The notes under the pieces are model-generated. The model made no database searches and was not told the origin of the DNA. It was given only the letters and a program-made list of their open reading frames with translations. 64,000 bases of DNA from Caprimulgus europaeus (lineage: Eukaryota > Chordata > Aves > Caprimulgiformes > Caprimulgidae), in NCBI GenBank assembly GCA_907165065.1, contig OU015528.1, forward strand, positions 76,675,474 through 76,739,473. The letters run 5' to 3'. The position numbers and the translations under genes were made by a program. This document shows, one piece after another, positions 48,091 to 60,350 of this stretch; positions within the stretch are counted from its first letter, which is position 1; every line of letters starts with the position of its first letter.

Positions 48091-50600
48091 GTCTGAGCTA
48101 CAGACTTAAGCCTCTTACTGAGAGTCAAAATAAGTTTTGTATTGTCCATAGATCATGTATAGAGGAGAAGGCAGACCAGACAGTGAGTAGTGGGTTGCAT
48201 ATACCAGGGAAGATGTAATTTGAAAAGGAATCCATCCTTATACTGAGTCATAACAGAATTTTTATTATTACCTCTCCATGTGTGGTTATAATACCTTATT
48301 TAAAGCTGGAAATACCATGCAACTCTGAAGTAAAGATTACAAAGCAGAAAGACTTTAGAGTGGTTAACAAGATATCACGCTAAACATCACACTATGCCAG
48401 AAGATGAAAGGAGAAAATCAACAGAAAGGCAAACACTTAAAGAGTTGCTATTGTTTTTAAATTTGCCTATCCTCAATGAATATATAAGCACAGGGAGGTT
48501 ATGCTATCCTGTGTTTGCTCCTCCCTAGTCTTAGTAGCTCACCTACTGTTTAGATACATTAGAAGAAAATAGCACCTAAAAAAAAAAATCACCTCTGATT
48601 TGCATCAAATCAAAGGAGTTTGTAGTTATCTGAAGTTTTACAAGTGGGGACTTCACTTTAGTGATGAAGTTTCAATGGCTTATTTCCTGGTACTTAGGGG
48701 AGATTTGTGCTGCACCAGTAGCTTGTTAAACTGTTACCCTGTTTTGTTAGGTACTAATTTCTTTTAATGTGAGTTTACTTTGTCTTGCTTTGTTTGCTGT
48801 TATTTCTTGAGTGGGTTTGGTTATCTCCTCTTTAAAAGGAGATTTCAGACTGATAGTATTTACCTAAGCGAGCCATGGACATTATCTTAACCTTTAATGC
48901 ATTTGTCACTTGACAACTATTTGGGAGGACAGGGCGTACTTTCTACTGACTCTAAATAAATGCTTCTGAGTAAATCGGTGAATGTGAAAAATTTCTGAAG
49001 AATGTCATGTAAACATAAAGGTTAATATCATCATATTAAATACTTTCTAATTAGGTCATCAAAAATGTATATGAAAAGAGGAAAGTGAAAATAGTAGATA
49101 AAAAAGACTTGTGTGGTGGGTGTTTTTTTCCCCTAATGGTTGCTCCAAAGCTCAGTAAAACCAAGGAAAGATCCCCTTTCATTCTGTTAATTAAGTCTCA
49201 TAAAAAACCAAGACTCTTGTATACTCACTACTATATTTGTAAAACACTCAAAACAAAGATTGTGTATTCAGCAAAAGAAAGATGACACCAGGTCCTAGAT
49301 GATTTTAGAAGCTCAAGAGCTGCACATAAGTGAAATGCATTGACTTGAATGTACAACTTCATGAACAGATCAGGAAAAAAAAAAAAAAATCAATAATAAT
49401 TTCCCTCGGAATGATAATTCACAGTATATTCTCACCAGATCCCCTTTTTCTGGTCTCAGTTCTTACTGAGAAACAAAACCTAAAACTTTGGCAAAGATAA
49501 AAGGCATCTAGTAAGGACTTCAGGCAACTCTTTGACGCCAGGTTTTGGTGCAAGAGTTTGGAGAGGGCTGCTGGCCATAGCAAACGGGGACCTTACTTTA
49601 ACAGACGCATCTCTCACAAAGCTGATTTACATGCTCATTCTGACAAAGTTCCCAAACTTTACAGAGATCTTTCTGGTTGCAGTTACAGTACATGGTGCTA
49701 CTTACAGATAAATAGTAGTGGCATGAGCCAGGTTACCTTAATCTTCAACCCTATGTGATTTCTTCTGTTGCAAAGTGAAGTCCCAGCAGCTAGGACACGC
49801 TCATGTTAGCAGAGCTCTCATGAACTCAAGGGCAATAGGCTGCAAGGGTTTTCCATGTCAATAGATCATATCCAATAGAGAATTTAGGTACTTTAAACTG
49901 CCAAGTGTTTTTAAAAATTTTAACTTATTTTACCAAGTGTTTTTTTAAAGTAACATGTAAAAATCTGGGAGCAGAAAGCAAAACCTAAAACTCCCTTCTT
50001 CAAGTTGAATATCCCATCATTCCTGCTCTATGTATGACCATCTTTTGAGGGTTTAACACAGGATGACTGTATTGACAGAAGTGAAAATTGCATGGGTCAG
50101 CCAGTTCAGGCCAAGTAGAAAACACCAGACACTTTTAATCTGAAAGGTGAATTTCCATAAAGATTTGAAATAAACACTGTCTTCTCTTTCCTTTCCTTTC
50201 CTTTCTTTTTTTTTTTTTTTTAAATTTTAAAGTACACACTTTTTTCCCCCCAGTTTCCCATCTTCATCACTTTTTGTGGGTTTCACTCTTGAAGAGTGAA
50301 AGAGCCTGAAGATAGTTGAAATAATAGGAAATTTTCGTACAACATTTGACTGGGCAGAGCAACCAAGCATCTAAAATTAGTTCACACCCTGTTTCTATTC
50401 CAAAGTATATGTAATTGCTTAAAAAATTCCCCTATTGAAAAAATTCTGGAAATTCATAATTTTTCCTCATTATTTGAATCTTAGCTACTTAAGAGATGCA
50501 TCGAGCATTCCCAGCTGAAATAATGAGCACCCTCTAACCATTCTTTCTCATCACTTTACTGCTTCTGCTAATCACTGTATAGTCTCAACAGTTTATCTTC
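48091..50600. other. Unique noncoding DNA
   Basis: No gene is recognised. ORFs at 49085-49285 and 49558-49758 have no domain. An A run lies at 49376-49389, and a TTTCC-unit run followed by T16 at about 50191-50221. Confidence 0.5.
50188..50222 (+). repeat. (CTTTC)n then poly(T)
   Basis: About four units of TTTCC/CTTTC lead into a T run. This is a short pyrimidine tract of the same general type as the 24.4-kb array but only a few units long. Confidence 0.85.
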
Positions 50601-50775
50601 CTTCTTTCACTGGGAGAGTTTAGGATCAAAACAGACAAGTAGCACATTTAATAGGAGAAAATAGAATTACAGGGTTTCAGTAATTTGCCTGAAGTCACAC
50701 TGCAACTTCACTAACAAGACAAAGACTCAAGTCTGGACCTCAAATCCCAGCCTACGACTGTGATAATAATTACCT
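50601..50775 (-). mobile_element. MIR-like SINE fragment
   Basis: The plus strand reads AGTAATTTGCCTGAAGTCACAC, then GACAAAGACTCAAGTCTGGACCTCAAATCCCAG. This follows the reverse complement of MIR (TAACTTGCCCAAGGTCACAC, then GGATTCGAACCCAGG), including an eroded B box. It is in minus orientation and old. Confidence 0.5.
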
Positions 50776-51749
50776 AATTTTTAGGTTATTTATTTATTTT
50801 ATTCACACATTTTTCAATGTAACAGTAACTACTTTTACAGTACTTACACTCTCAGATAAGATTTTCCCTGACTCTACTGTACATTTTTCAAATCGGAAGC
50901 TCAAGACTTTAATGAATTAGTGATTATTGTTATTTATTACTGTAAACTCGTTTATGTGACACCATCTGAGGTTGCTTTATCATAATGAACCTGAATAGAG
51001 CACCCACAGTCCCTCCTACACAAGAGAATTAAAAATTTCTAAGAATCCAATTTCTAAGTATGATCTTTGGTGAATACCAAAGAAATATGAATCACTTTTT
51101 GTGAGTCACATGAAAATGTTACAAGGCATAAAACAAGAGCTGTTCACGTGAAACATTTTGCATGAAAAAATAAGTGGCCAGCTGACTAGGTCAGCAAAGT
51201 GGCTGTATAACCTGCAAATTTCCACTGAGATTTTTAATATTTTTACCTGTGGGGGAAAAAAAAAAATCTCCTTTGCTCAACACATTGATGCAGTGGGAAA
51301 TGTGAATTGTGAGTAGCCATGTTTAAACTAAAGCCCAGCAAAAAAACCCCACCCCTGCCAAGACCAGTTTACCACACCACAAGCTTTTTAATGGATGTGA
51401 GAAGCAGGTTGATTCTGAAAACAAAACTGGTTAATAACAGGTTTTCTATTGCTCTTACCACTTTAATGCCATAGGTTCAGTGTCTAAAAGACAACCAATG
51501 TATCTGTCTTTTACCCTCTCCTTATTACATGATTCACTGTTGTGTCTGCTCTGTAATTTTGATATACCTGAGCTCACTTTACAGTAGGTCTGTAGTGTGG
51601 TCTGCACTGGGTGAGTGGCTGTTGTTGGTACCTATGTGAGCCAGTTTAGAGATGTCTTGGGAATCTCCACTGAAACCACAACCTCTTTGGAGCAGACATG
51701 CCCAGAACACTTCTTTGTGGATTTATTCACAGTCTGCCTGTAAGACAGA
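50776..51749. other. Unique noncoding DNA
   Basis: No gene is recognised. An A run lies around 51255-51267. Confidence 0.5.
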
Positions 51750-51895
51750 GCATTAATATCTTCTGTGAACCCCATTTTGGAGATGATAAACTGCTGCCTG
51801 GTGAAATAGTGGGGCTTGCCCACAGTCAAACAGAAAGTCTGGGGAAAATCAAGGAGCTGCCCCCAAATAATCTCAGTCTTGCTTGAAAAGTTTTT
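51750..51895 (-). mobile_element. MIR-like SINE fragment
   Basis: The plus strand reads GAACCCCATTTTGGAGATGATAAACTG, then GGGGCTTGCCCACAGTCAAACAG. This matches the reverse complement of the MIR core (CCCCATTTTACAGATGAGGAAACTGAGG, then GACTTGCCCAAGGTCACACAG). Opposed ORFs over it (51632-51904 and 51698-51886) are chance. Confidence 0.65.
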
Positions 51896-52640
51896 TGCTG
51901 TCATAACATCATTATTCCTAGAGGGACAACAATTCCATAGAACTCTGGGAATATTTTAGCTATTACTTTTCTGACTGGGAGTCTTTAAAAGACTGAATTT
52001 GAAAGAAAAAGAGTAATCTGATAAAATGCACTGTGCATAAAGATTTGGTTGACCAAGGACAGAGTCCGACAAAGAGGAGGGAGGGTATGACAGACCTGAT
52101 TGAATTGGTCTGCATCCGTCATTAAAAGAAAGGTTTTATTGTCAGTCAGCCACTCCCTAGGATAGATGATGCTGCTCTAACAGTGGTGGCATAAATATAA
52201 GAAAATGGCAAAAATGTAAAATAGCTTTTCAAAGTGTCCATTTTTTTCCCTACTACAATGTTTACTTCTCCTTTAATATACTGAAAATAAAAGATTTCCA
52301 TCCCAGAGGAAAGTTCTGGACATACTATGTTATGCAGTAACTTTATGCTCTAACATTTCAGTCATCTAAATATTGGTTTTGGGATTACTCATGGAAATTT
52401 CAGCGTGGAAGAGGAAAGTGGAGGGGAAGTTGCATGGAGAAGGAAGGGGGGAAACATCCTTTATTAATGCCCCATTAGCTCCAGAAAGGAACTCTGTGAA
52501 GTGCATGAAAAATATTGTGGATTATTCAAAGACATCTATAATTTGGGTGTCTGTTTTCAATGTCAAGTTTCCTACTAACCTCTATAACTATTTTTTTCCA
52601 CCTTTTTTTTTTTTAAATAATTTCTGCAGAGTATGATAAT
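51896..52640. other. Unique noncoding DNA
   Basis: No gene is recognised. The ORF 52373-52636 has no domain. Confidence 0.5.
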
Positions 52641-52859
52641 GATTATTTCAGAAGTAAGTGGGGGAAAGATGGATTGTCTTTATATGAAGTGTAAGTGTTG
52701 GGTAAGGCAATTAAGCGGAACAGAAAATAACTAGGATTAAAACCCTTTTTTAGATCCTGCCAGGGCTGAAATCTTTGTCACACGGAAGATATGTTTAAGC
52801 TCCAGCAAAGTTTGGGTGAGGCAATTGTGGAGATGACTGTCTAATAACTGTAAAACCTT

Positions 52860-53800
52860 CAAAATGGCAAAAAGAGGGGAAATCTTGCTGCAAATGAAAG
52901 GCACCTTATTTTTTCCCCTCTTTTTAATGTCAGATGCCAACTGCACACCTGTGATAAATATAACCCTACAGCTGTCATTTGGGGCTGGGAACCTGAGGAG
53001 GAGTGGGCTGGTAGGGACAACAGCTCTCCTCACCCCCCACGCGGACTGTTTTCGGCAGGGGTTTCAGCTGGCAGTTCCAGAGAAAGCAGGTGGTGGAGCC
53101 AGGGTGAATCACTGAGCTGGCAACATTTGAGTAAAGGTTGAGGAAGGGGTTATTACACAACTTTCAAGTTTGGGGTGGAGAGCGATTGGTTCTCAGGAAA
53201 GAGCAAACCCACACAAACTCATCGGCTGCTGGGGAAGGTAGGATCTTTAACCCTTTTCTCTCTCTATTTGCCCTCCCAAAGCAACACATAGTGGGGAGGC
53301 TACAGAAAAAAAAAAAAAAAAAAAGACTATGTGAAATTACACAGAGGTTTGTGTGATGTTGATTATCCATCATCATCAAACCAGATCTCTTTGCTTTGGG
53401 AGAACCGGTTTCAGCAGGCTTTCAGCCACGTGGAGAGAGAAAAATCAGAAAAAAAAAACCCAACCCCTCATACACATGCACAGAGGGAGGAAGCAGATTT
53501 GTAAAACCACCTCACGTCTGAAGTGGGCTGCAGGCTGCTGTCAGAGAAGTTTCCCCTTCAGCTGCTTCAAAACAGCTCCATTTTAAAACCTCAGATGCAA
53601 GATCCCTGGACACTGCAGCCCTTCCTCCTCTCCTTTATGCTTCCGCAAGACCCAGGGCACTAGATCACCCCCAACCCTCCCTGCTAGGTCAGGATGACAG
53701 ATCTAAATAACAGGAGTAATGACAGCTGACGGTATAATTAGAGTAGTGAATTAAGTGTGGGAGTCCTGCCATTTGAGAGGGAGCTTGTGACCTCTGGGCT
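52860..53800. promoter_or_regulatory. GC-richer block with dense factor-like motifs
   Basis: Local GC is higher than in most of the window (especially 52975-53110 and 53500-53660), with a few CpGs (CACGCGG, TTTCGGC), but too few for a CpG island. Around 53695-53760 there is a cluster: TGACAG at 53695, TGACAGCTGAC at 53720-53730 (Meis/Tgif core overlapping a CAGCTG E-box), TAATTA at 53735 and TTAAGTG at 53751 (NKX2 consensus TYAAGTG). ORFs on both strands have no domain. It could be a distal enhancer or a noncoding-RNA promoter. Confidence 0.3.
53306..53324 (+). repeat. A19 homopolymer
   Basis: An uninterrupted A run, not attached to any recognisable retrocopy. Confidence 0.9.
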
Positions 53801-55552
53801 GTATTCGTCGTTGATGTGTGCCCTGGGACACCCCTCTGCAATCAGTGAGATGGCATGGGCAGCAAGTGAGCAAACGTTTCATCCCTTTCTGGCAAAAATA
53901 TGCTGTGCAGGAAAAAAAGACACCATGTTCCACCTGTCCCACGGTTCAGAAAAAAAGTGAATTTTTATGCTGGGCTGGGATATTCTTGCTCTAGTTGCAG
54001 ATAATCTGCTTTAGTATTGCTATTTAGTATTAGCAGTGTGTAATATTTCTAAATTGCTTGTGTGATCAGGCACTAATAGATCTCACTATGACCTTGTTGT
54101 CCCCAAGAGGCAGCCTGAACTTACAGACTGGCTTCTGGTTTTTGAGATCACCACGGCTGCGTATATCGCCTTTGCTGCTGACGGGATCTAAACAGTGTTT
54201 TTTCTTTGTGTAAAACAGTGAAATTTCAGACCCAGAACTTTCTGGCATTTGCTTCTGAGGAGAAAGTGAGGAAATTAATCTGTTCTGTTTGTTCTGGCTT
54301 AAATATGGAAACATCTGTTAAACTGTCTCTGATTCCCTTCTGGCTGCATTAAAGTGATGACAAATTTTGCCACTGATTACTGAATATCTTTCATACTTCT
54401 TGCATGCAAGTTCTGTGCAACGCTCAGGACCGCTGTACCTGGTGGTTTGGCTGCCTACAAAATGATTTAAGATTTGATCTACTGATCAGCCATATGCATC
54501 ATCTTGATGGGCTTCCCCACAGCTATACAGCAGTGCTAAACTTTGTCAACTTTCAAGAGATGTTCCCAGTATCTGTACATTTATATTGCATATACACATT
54601 TGTGTGCATATATATATGCATCTCTATGCTTGTACCTTGCCTCTGGGTTAGCTTTCTGATCAGAAATTGATTTGAGAAATAGAAAGGGATTTGAGTAGAA
54701 ATCCTGTTTCTGAACACAGCATATCAGTGCTAAGCAAATAGTTCAAAATGGAGACGCAGAACGAAGTACTCTACCAAGCAACCCTGGCAAAGATTGATCA
54801 ACCCTTTGGTAGGCAGATGGTGGTCTGAGTTCATCAAGCAATGGTCACTTCTGTCCCAGGAATCAGGAGATAACCAACAGGCCAATTGAGCCATACAAGT
54901 CCAGAAAATATTAAAAAAGGGGCAAGACTTTAAGGGAGCAAAAAAATTATTGCAGGTGTTTCTACACTGGGTAAAAAGCTCCTGAGTGTCTAGGCAGAGC
55001 AGAGAGAAAATGGAGGAGGAGGAGCAGAGGAACTAATGGGCTGTGAGGTTTGGATCCATACTCAGAAGTTTGATCCAATACCTAGTGCCCCCAGGAAAGG
55101 GCTCTGACGTGCATTATGAGGTGGCACTAATCCTTCCTCAGCTGCTGAGGCAACCCAGATTGCAGTGAGTATTTCAGTGGGCTGAGTGTAATTACCTGAT
55201 TGGTATTAAGTAAGAGTGTAATTAATACTTTTTGGCACATCTTCATCTGAACACATAGCGTTCAATGCTTTTGTAAATAAGATATTTATACGACACTCCC
55301 AGCAATGCTCTTAATGATGTATTTAAAGATTATTTTATACATTTCCCAGAAGTAGCACTTAATTTAGGGGTGCTGGACAGCGGGGCTTTCTAGTGCAGAG
55401 AGATGTTGATTCAATGGGCTAAGTTCTGCTGACTGGTATAAACAATGGCTAGTGCCAAAAGCTTCACTGAGACAACTTTTGTGGCCGCAGTGATAGAAGA
55501 TAATGCATTTAAGGCTGATCAAGGAAATTCCTTTTGACGTGTGGAACCTGTG
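53801..55552. other. Unique noncoding DNA
   Basis: No gene is recognised. ORFs at 53757-53960, 54066-54314 and 54404-54670 have no domain. A 16-bp AT-rich palindrome (TGCATATATATATGCA) lies at 54605-54620. Confidence 0.5.
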
Positions 55553-56020
55553 GAATCACAGAATCACGTAAAGGTTTGGGTTAGAAGGGACCTTTAAAGG
55601 TCATCTAATCCAACTCCCATACAGTGATCAGGGCCATCTTCGACTAGATCAGGTTGTTCAAAGCCTCATCCAACCTGACCTTGAATATTTCCAGGGATGG
55701 GGCATCTACCACCTCTCTGGGCAACCTGTGCCAGTGTTTCTTCTTTACATCTAGTTTAAATCTACCCTCTTTTAATTTAAAGCTATTGTCCCTTGTCCTC
55801 TTGCTACAGGCTCTACTAAAATGTTTATCCCCACCTTTGTTATAGGCCCCAATTAAGTATTGAAAATCTGCAAAAAGGTCTCCCTGGAGCCTTCTCTTCT
55901 CCAGGCTGAACAACCCCAACTCTCTCAGCCTTTCCTCATAGGAGAGGTATTCCATCCTTCTGATCATTTTTGTGGCCCTCCTCTGGATTTGCTCCATCCA
56001 TCAGGTCCATGTCCTTAATG
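55553..56020 (-). mobile_element. CR1 LINE, 5'-truncated, with longest intact CR1 frame
   Basis: The plus strand begins GAATCACAGAATCACG, then AGAAGGGACCTTTAAAGGTCATC. The minus-strand frame 55644-55997 stays open for 117 codons and reads as the CR1 ORF2 C-terminus (IQRRATKMIRRMEYLSYEER, GLFSLEKRRLQGDL, HWHRLPREVVDAPSLEIF). Relative to the copies at 9.4, 16.1 and 35.5 kb it lacks 24 bp (the TTACCACCCTCATTGTAAAA segment), an in-frame loss of eight residues. Its start is truncated, so it is not an autonomous element. Confidence 0.95.
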
Positions 56021-59000
56021 CACAGTGAAACTGAAGCAAGATAAAGGAGAATTGCTCAGGATTATTGAGAGAAATTATTTTAACATAAACTATTGGACAT
56101 CTAAATGAATCAGGGGAGGAACTAGATCTTAGTTCTGTAGCTGTTTGCTTGGATCTAACAACTTAATCCAAAGTTTCGTAATTTGAACAGTATAAATACA
56201 CTGCTTCAGTGCATTTGCTGCAATTAGTTTCTAGCAAAATAGTGTCCCAAATCATCACCAAAGACTCTCATTTGCCTATAAGAGGATAAAAGTAACAATA
56301 TCAGAATGTTATGATTATTCATGCTGTATAAACTCTCTATTTTTAACAGAGATGCTTTGCATAGAAAAATGTTGCTATCTCTACCTATAACTGCTAAAGG
56401 TTAAGAGGAACATTTCCCTTGGTTGTCTAACCACAACCTTTCTGCAGGGATTCTTGTATATTCCTTGGTAATGGCTGATTCTGATCAGGTATTGGATAAA
56501 GTTTTCTTTCTGAGGGATTGGGAAATGTGGTGGTTTCCCCTTGTTCCAAAAGAAATGAATTTGTTAGTAATTTGACAGAACCCTGCAGTTAACCATGAAT
56601 CACAACTTTTGGTCAATCCCTGTTCAATACCTGTCTACAAAATCCTGAGGGAGGGAGGGGAGAAATGTAATCAACTCTGTGCTTTCTCTGCAAAATTAAA
56701 TTATAGCAGTGAGCTTTGGATGACATTAGGAAAGTGACACAGTAAGAAATATAACTTTTTTCCTTCTATTGCCTTGAGTCAGTTGATAATTCACAGCGGT
56801 GAACAAAAGAAAGCCAGGGGATAACACATGTTAGCAAGGTCTCTGCAAAATTACCATCTGCATTAGACTTTTTCTTTATCACTGAAATCCACTGCCAGTT
56901 CACATTAAAATTCAGAGTGCTGACAAATGCATTTCTCTTAACAAGATCACCATTATTTTATTCTTTTTACTAGGCAGGAGCAGGGCAGCAACTAGTAAGC
57001 AGACTTCTTGATTCTCCTGAAGGCTGTGTTTTGAGGGGGAAGGATCTTATCATTTCAGGACAGCTACATCCAGCTCATGGGGTCTGAAAGTCACGTAACC
57101 ATCAGCGTGAAGAATTTACTTTTGGTCCTTCGTACTATCAGGGAGGTGGAGGCATCTTCTGATGTACTGCCCTCTTCCTTCTTCTCCTCCTTCCCATCCT
57201 CCCTCTGGCACTGCTGCCCAGCACACACTTTCTCAGAAGGGAATTATTATCATGACTTTGCACCTGGAAGTCTAAGAGGAGGTCAGGGCCCCACAGCAAT
57301 GCAGATTGTCCCCTCTCAGAGAGGGAATTTGTGCTTCAGCTGAACTCTATCTCCTGAGCTCTGCTTGCTGGTCAACAAAAAGACCTAAGGCATAAGAAAG
57401 TTTTTATTATTACTATTATTATTATCATTTTGGAAAAGGGGTTTTAATATCTTAACATGATGGTGAAGTTTCCACCCGTTGTGTCTGGTTTCATTCTGGG
57501 GAAATTTTACAGTTTTCCTATGCCTCTATCCTGACCCTCAGCTGCTACTGAGTCACTCAGACAATGAATTCAGATATCCCACTGTGTCTTTCTGACTTGT
57601 ACACAAAAATGTTTTGCTATACTAGGCTCAAAGTACATATTAAAAAAAAAAAAAGATAAATCTTTATCAGTGACACATATAAGAAATCAGAGCAGATTAT
57701 CAGTTTTGAAAGAGTGTTAGAATGAGTTTCACCTTTTTATCAAAACTTCTCCTTTTGATAGCAAAAGTTCTAGGGAAAATATTTTTCCCTGATTTGGGGT
57801 AAGGAATCTTCTACCCGTTTCAAGCACTAGTACTGTTAAACCTTCATGTACCTGCTGTAAAATCTGTGTTGATAATCAGTGTCTGAATCTCCAAAGATCT
57901 GGATGCTTTCAGCAGATCATCTAACCTCTCCAATGCAAATATCTAACCTCAGATCTTCTAATCAAATCCTCTAACTTTTCAAACCTTGGTACTTATTTAT
58001 GAATCACATACACACCATCAGAGTGCCTTATGCTAGTAACAAATGTAATACTCCAAAACTCAAGGAGAACATTGGTAAGACAACTGTCTGGACAGATACT
58101 GAGGGCCAAATTTTCCTCTTGGAGTGGCCATCATGAGTTGAATACAATATACAGCAATCCAGGGTAGCATCTCTCACCTGCTGATTTGTGGTTTAGATTT
58201 TTTTTCCCAGGCTTGCAAGATCAGTTTTCATTTTTCATCGTCAAAATCTGAAAAAAACCCAAAACAAACCCACCCAAAAAAACCCAGGGGAGGAAAAATA
58301 CTTAATATATTTTTACTCTTACTAGCTGTATTGTGCATTAGTAGAATTTTGGTATTTTTCTTTTTTTTTTTTTTTTTCACCTGGCATCAAGACAGTTAAT
58401 GTTCAGTTATGAAAAAGGAGAAATCCAGGCTCTGCACACACTTTTTTTGTGTATCTCATAATTAGGTAACAAACCCATGATATTTAGCTAAGAGCTAGTA
58501 TTCTTTTGAGACCCCTCTAATTTTCCAGAGGAGAAGAGATTAAATCTGAACTGTCGAGTCTTTTTCTCTCAGTTATGGCTGGTAAGAGAAGACCTGAAAC
58601 TCTTGTTTTACACTCATCATTGGTCATATATAGTCAGGCTTCAACTAGGTAATTAAGAGTCATTTTACTGTTTTCTTAATATGATAACCATGCCTCTAAT
58701 CTACAGTTTTAAAGTGTTTATTGCAAGGCAAGAGCATAAACATTCAGGGAAGTTTCTTTTGTGATTTCTCAGTGCACTAGATGGCACTAAAGCATGGCTT
58801 TTATATATAGGGGGAAAAATCCATGCAAAAATTGATATGTAGGTTCAGTAAACCTGAACTGTTTTGGTCAGGTATATTTTCTGAAAGTTCTTTGATATAT
58901 TATTTGTAATATTTTCATTTTAATTTTCAGATCATCGGAAACAGAGAATTAATTACACCCACTTTGATATTAAAATAATTTCAAATTGAAAATAAATAAT

Positions 59001-60050
59001 GCTGGAAAGTTGAAAAAAAAAAAAAAAAACCCAAACCTGAAGAAACTAATTTACCCCAGGCTAGATGCAAAATTATTCTAATGTTCAAAGATTAGGGGGC
59101 TTGATGCAAGTCAAAAAAGTTCTGTACCAATTACATGGCTTTTTCATGAACTTTAGATATCAAAAACATTAAAGTCACAAAAAAATGAATTAAGTCTTCA
59201 GGTTTCCTGTATAGAAAAATAATTCTTAATGTACAAACAAAATAGTTAGCTCCATACTGTCTCCCAAGCATATCACGTTCAAAACAACAGGTAGAACCAT
59301 CTTACAAGAGCAGGACACTTTTTCACCCGCATAAGTAGCAAGGAAACAAAATTAAACTTTATTTTTTCTTTACTTCTTCCCCTCCCTTCAAATGCAGAGC
59401 TATGGTTTAGCTTATTCGAAGTTTCTCTTAATGAGTTCTTATGTGTTGTATACAGCACTGTTTGCTTTCTTATATGATCATAATAAACAACAACAAAGGA
59501 AATATGAAGGGTGGATCCCTTGTAAAACTAAACCTTCTAGACAAAACTGTAAAGAAATATGTCTTAGGTCATCTTGGGTATTTTTGCCTTGTTGTAATGC
59601 TGAGGGTGCTTACAGAGACCTTTCAAGTCTTTGTGATGTTTGGATGATTCTAGGATTATTCACTGAGTGTTTCTTTGAGAAAGGAAGCAGGAAGAAAAAA
59701 AAGAGGAGTTAAAAAGAAAAAAAAAAAAAAAGAAAAACAAACAGTAAGGTGTGGACTGCATTTGAATTTGCTTCAGCATTGATCTTGCAGCACTTTATTT
59801 CCAGCAGCTACATAGCAAAATTATAGTTGCTCCATTTATGCAGCAATCACAGAGGTGAGATGTGAAGTCCAGGAGCCAAATACTAACAACGTGGGCCATA
59901 CACAGAGCAGGCTGCAAATGTGATGGTTTCATGCTCAGGATTGTCTTTGATTTGACATCGGTTTCAAAAGCAGTCATTTACCTGCAGGGACTGACAGGAT
60001 CAGGTCCTCCAGTAAGAGATATAGCTTCATTTAGCTGCAAAGCCCATTAA
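56021..60050. other. Unique noncoding DNA
   Basis: No gene is recognised in about 4 kb. ORFs at 57077-57343, 59392-59712, 59441-59647, 59795-59977 and 59862-60050 have no domain. Simple sequence: ATT repeats at 57403-57430, A run at 57640-57652, T17 at 58361-58377, A17 at 59013-59029 and A-rich at 59696-59742. Confidence 0.55.
57403..57430 (+). repeat. (ATT)n imperfect microsatellite
   Basis: About nine ATT units with C interruptions (TTATTATTACTATTATTATT, then ATCATT). Confidence 0.8.
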
Positions 60051-60054
60051 GGGT

Positions 60055-60350
60055 CTGATCCACCAGACCTTGACTCTGCTCTGTGCAGCGTTGTTTTATT
60101 TTGGGAAGAGAGAGAGACCTGTGCATCTCTGTTGAGAATTTGCCCTCATGTTTATAAAAGAAAGCCCGTACAAATGCACTGTTGAATTTATTAGTTGTCT
60201 GTCAACTGAATCAAAGCCTGCATCTCCAGAAAAAAGTATTTCATGGGAAAAAGCTAGAACACCCGCATGAATCTACTAAATGCGACCCAAGAGCATGCAA
60301 GTCTTTAAATTACAGTGTTTGCAGCAGTTAGTTTGTGCTATTCTGAGGGC
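60055..60350. promoter_or_regulatory. Candidate conserved noncoding element
   Basis: A repeat-free block with GAATTTATTAGTTGTC, CTTTAAATTACAG and CATGAATC words and no supported ORF. Enhancer-like by texture only. Confidence 0.2.

Noticed and set aside
55644..55997. 117-codon ORF as a host gene
   Set aside because: It is the C-terminal remnant of CR1 ORF2 on the minus strand, with matching words in the other CR1 copies of the window.
59013..59029. A17 tract as the poly(A) of a processed pseudogene
   Set aside because: The upstream sequence is AT-rich without any open frame or recognisable gene similarity, and no target-site duplication is apparent.
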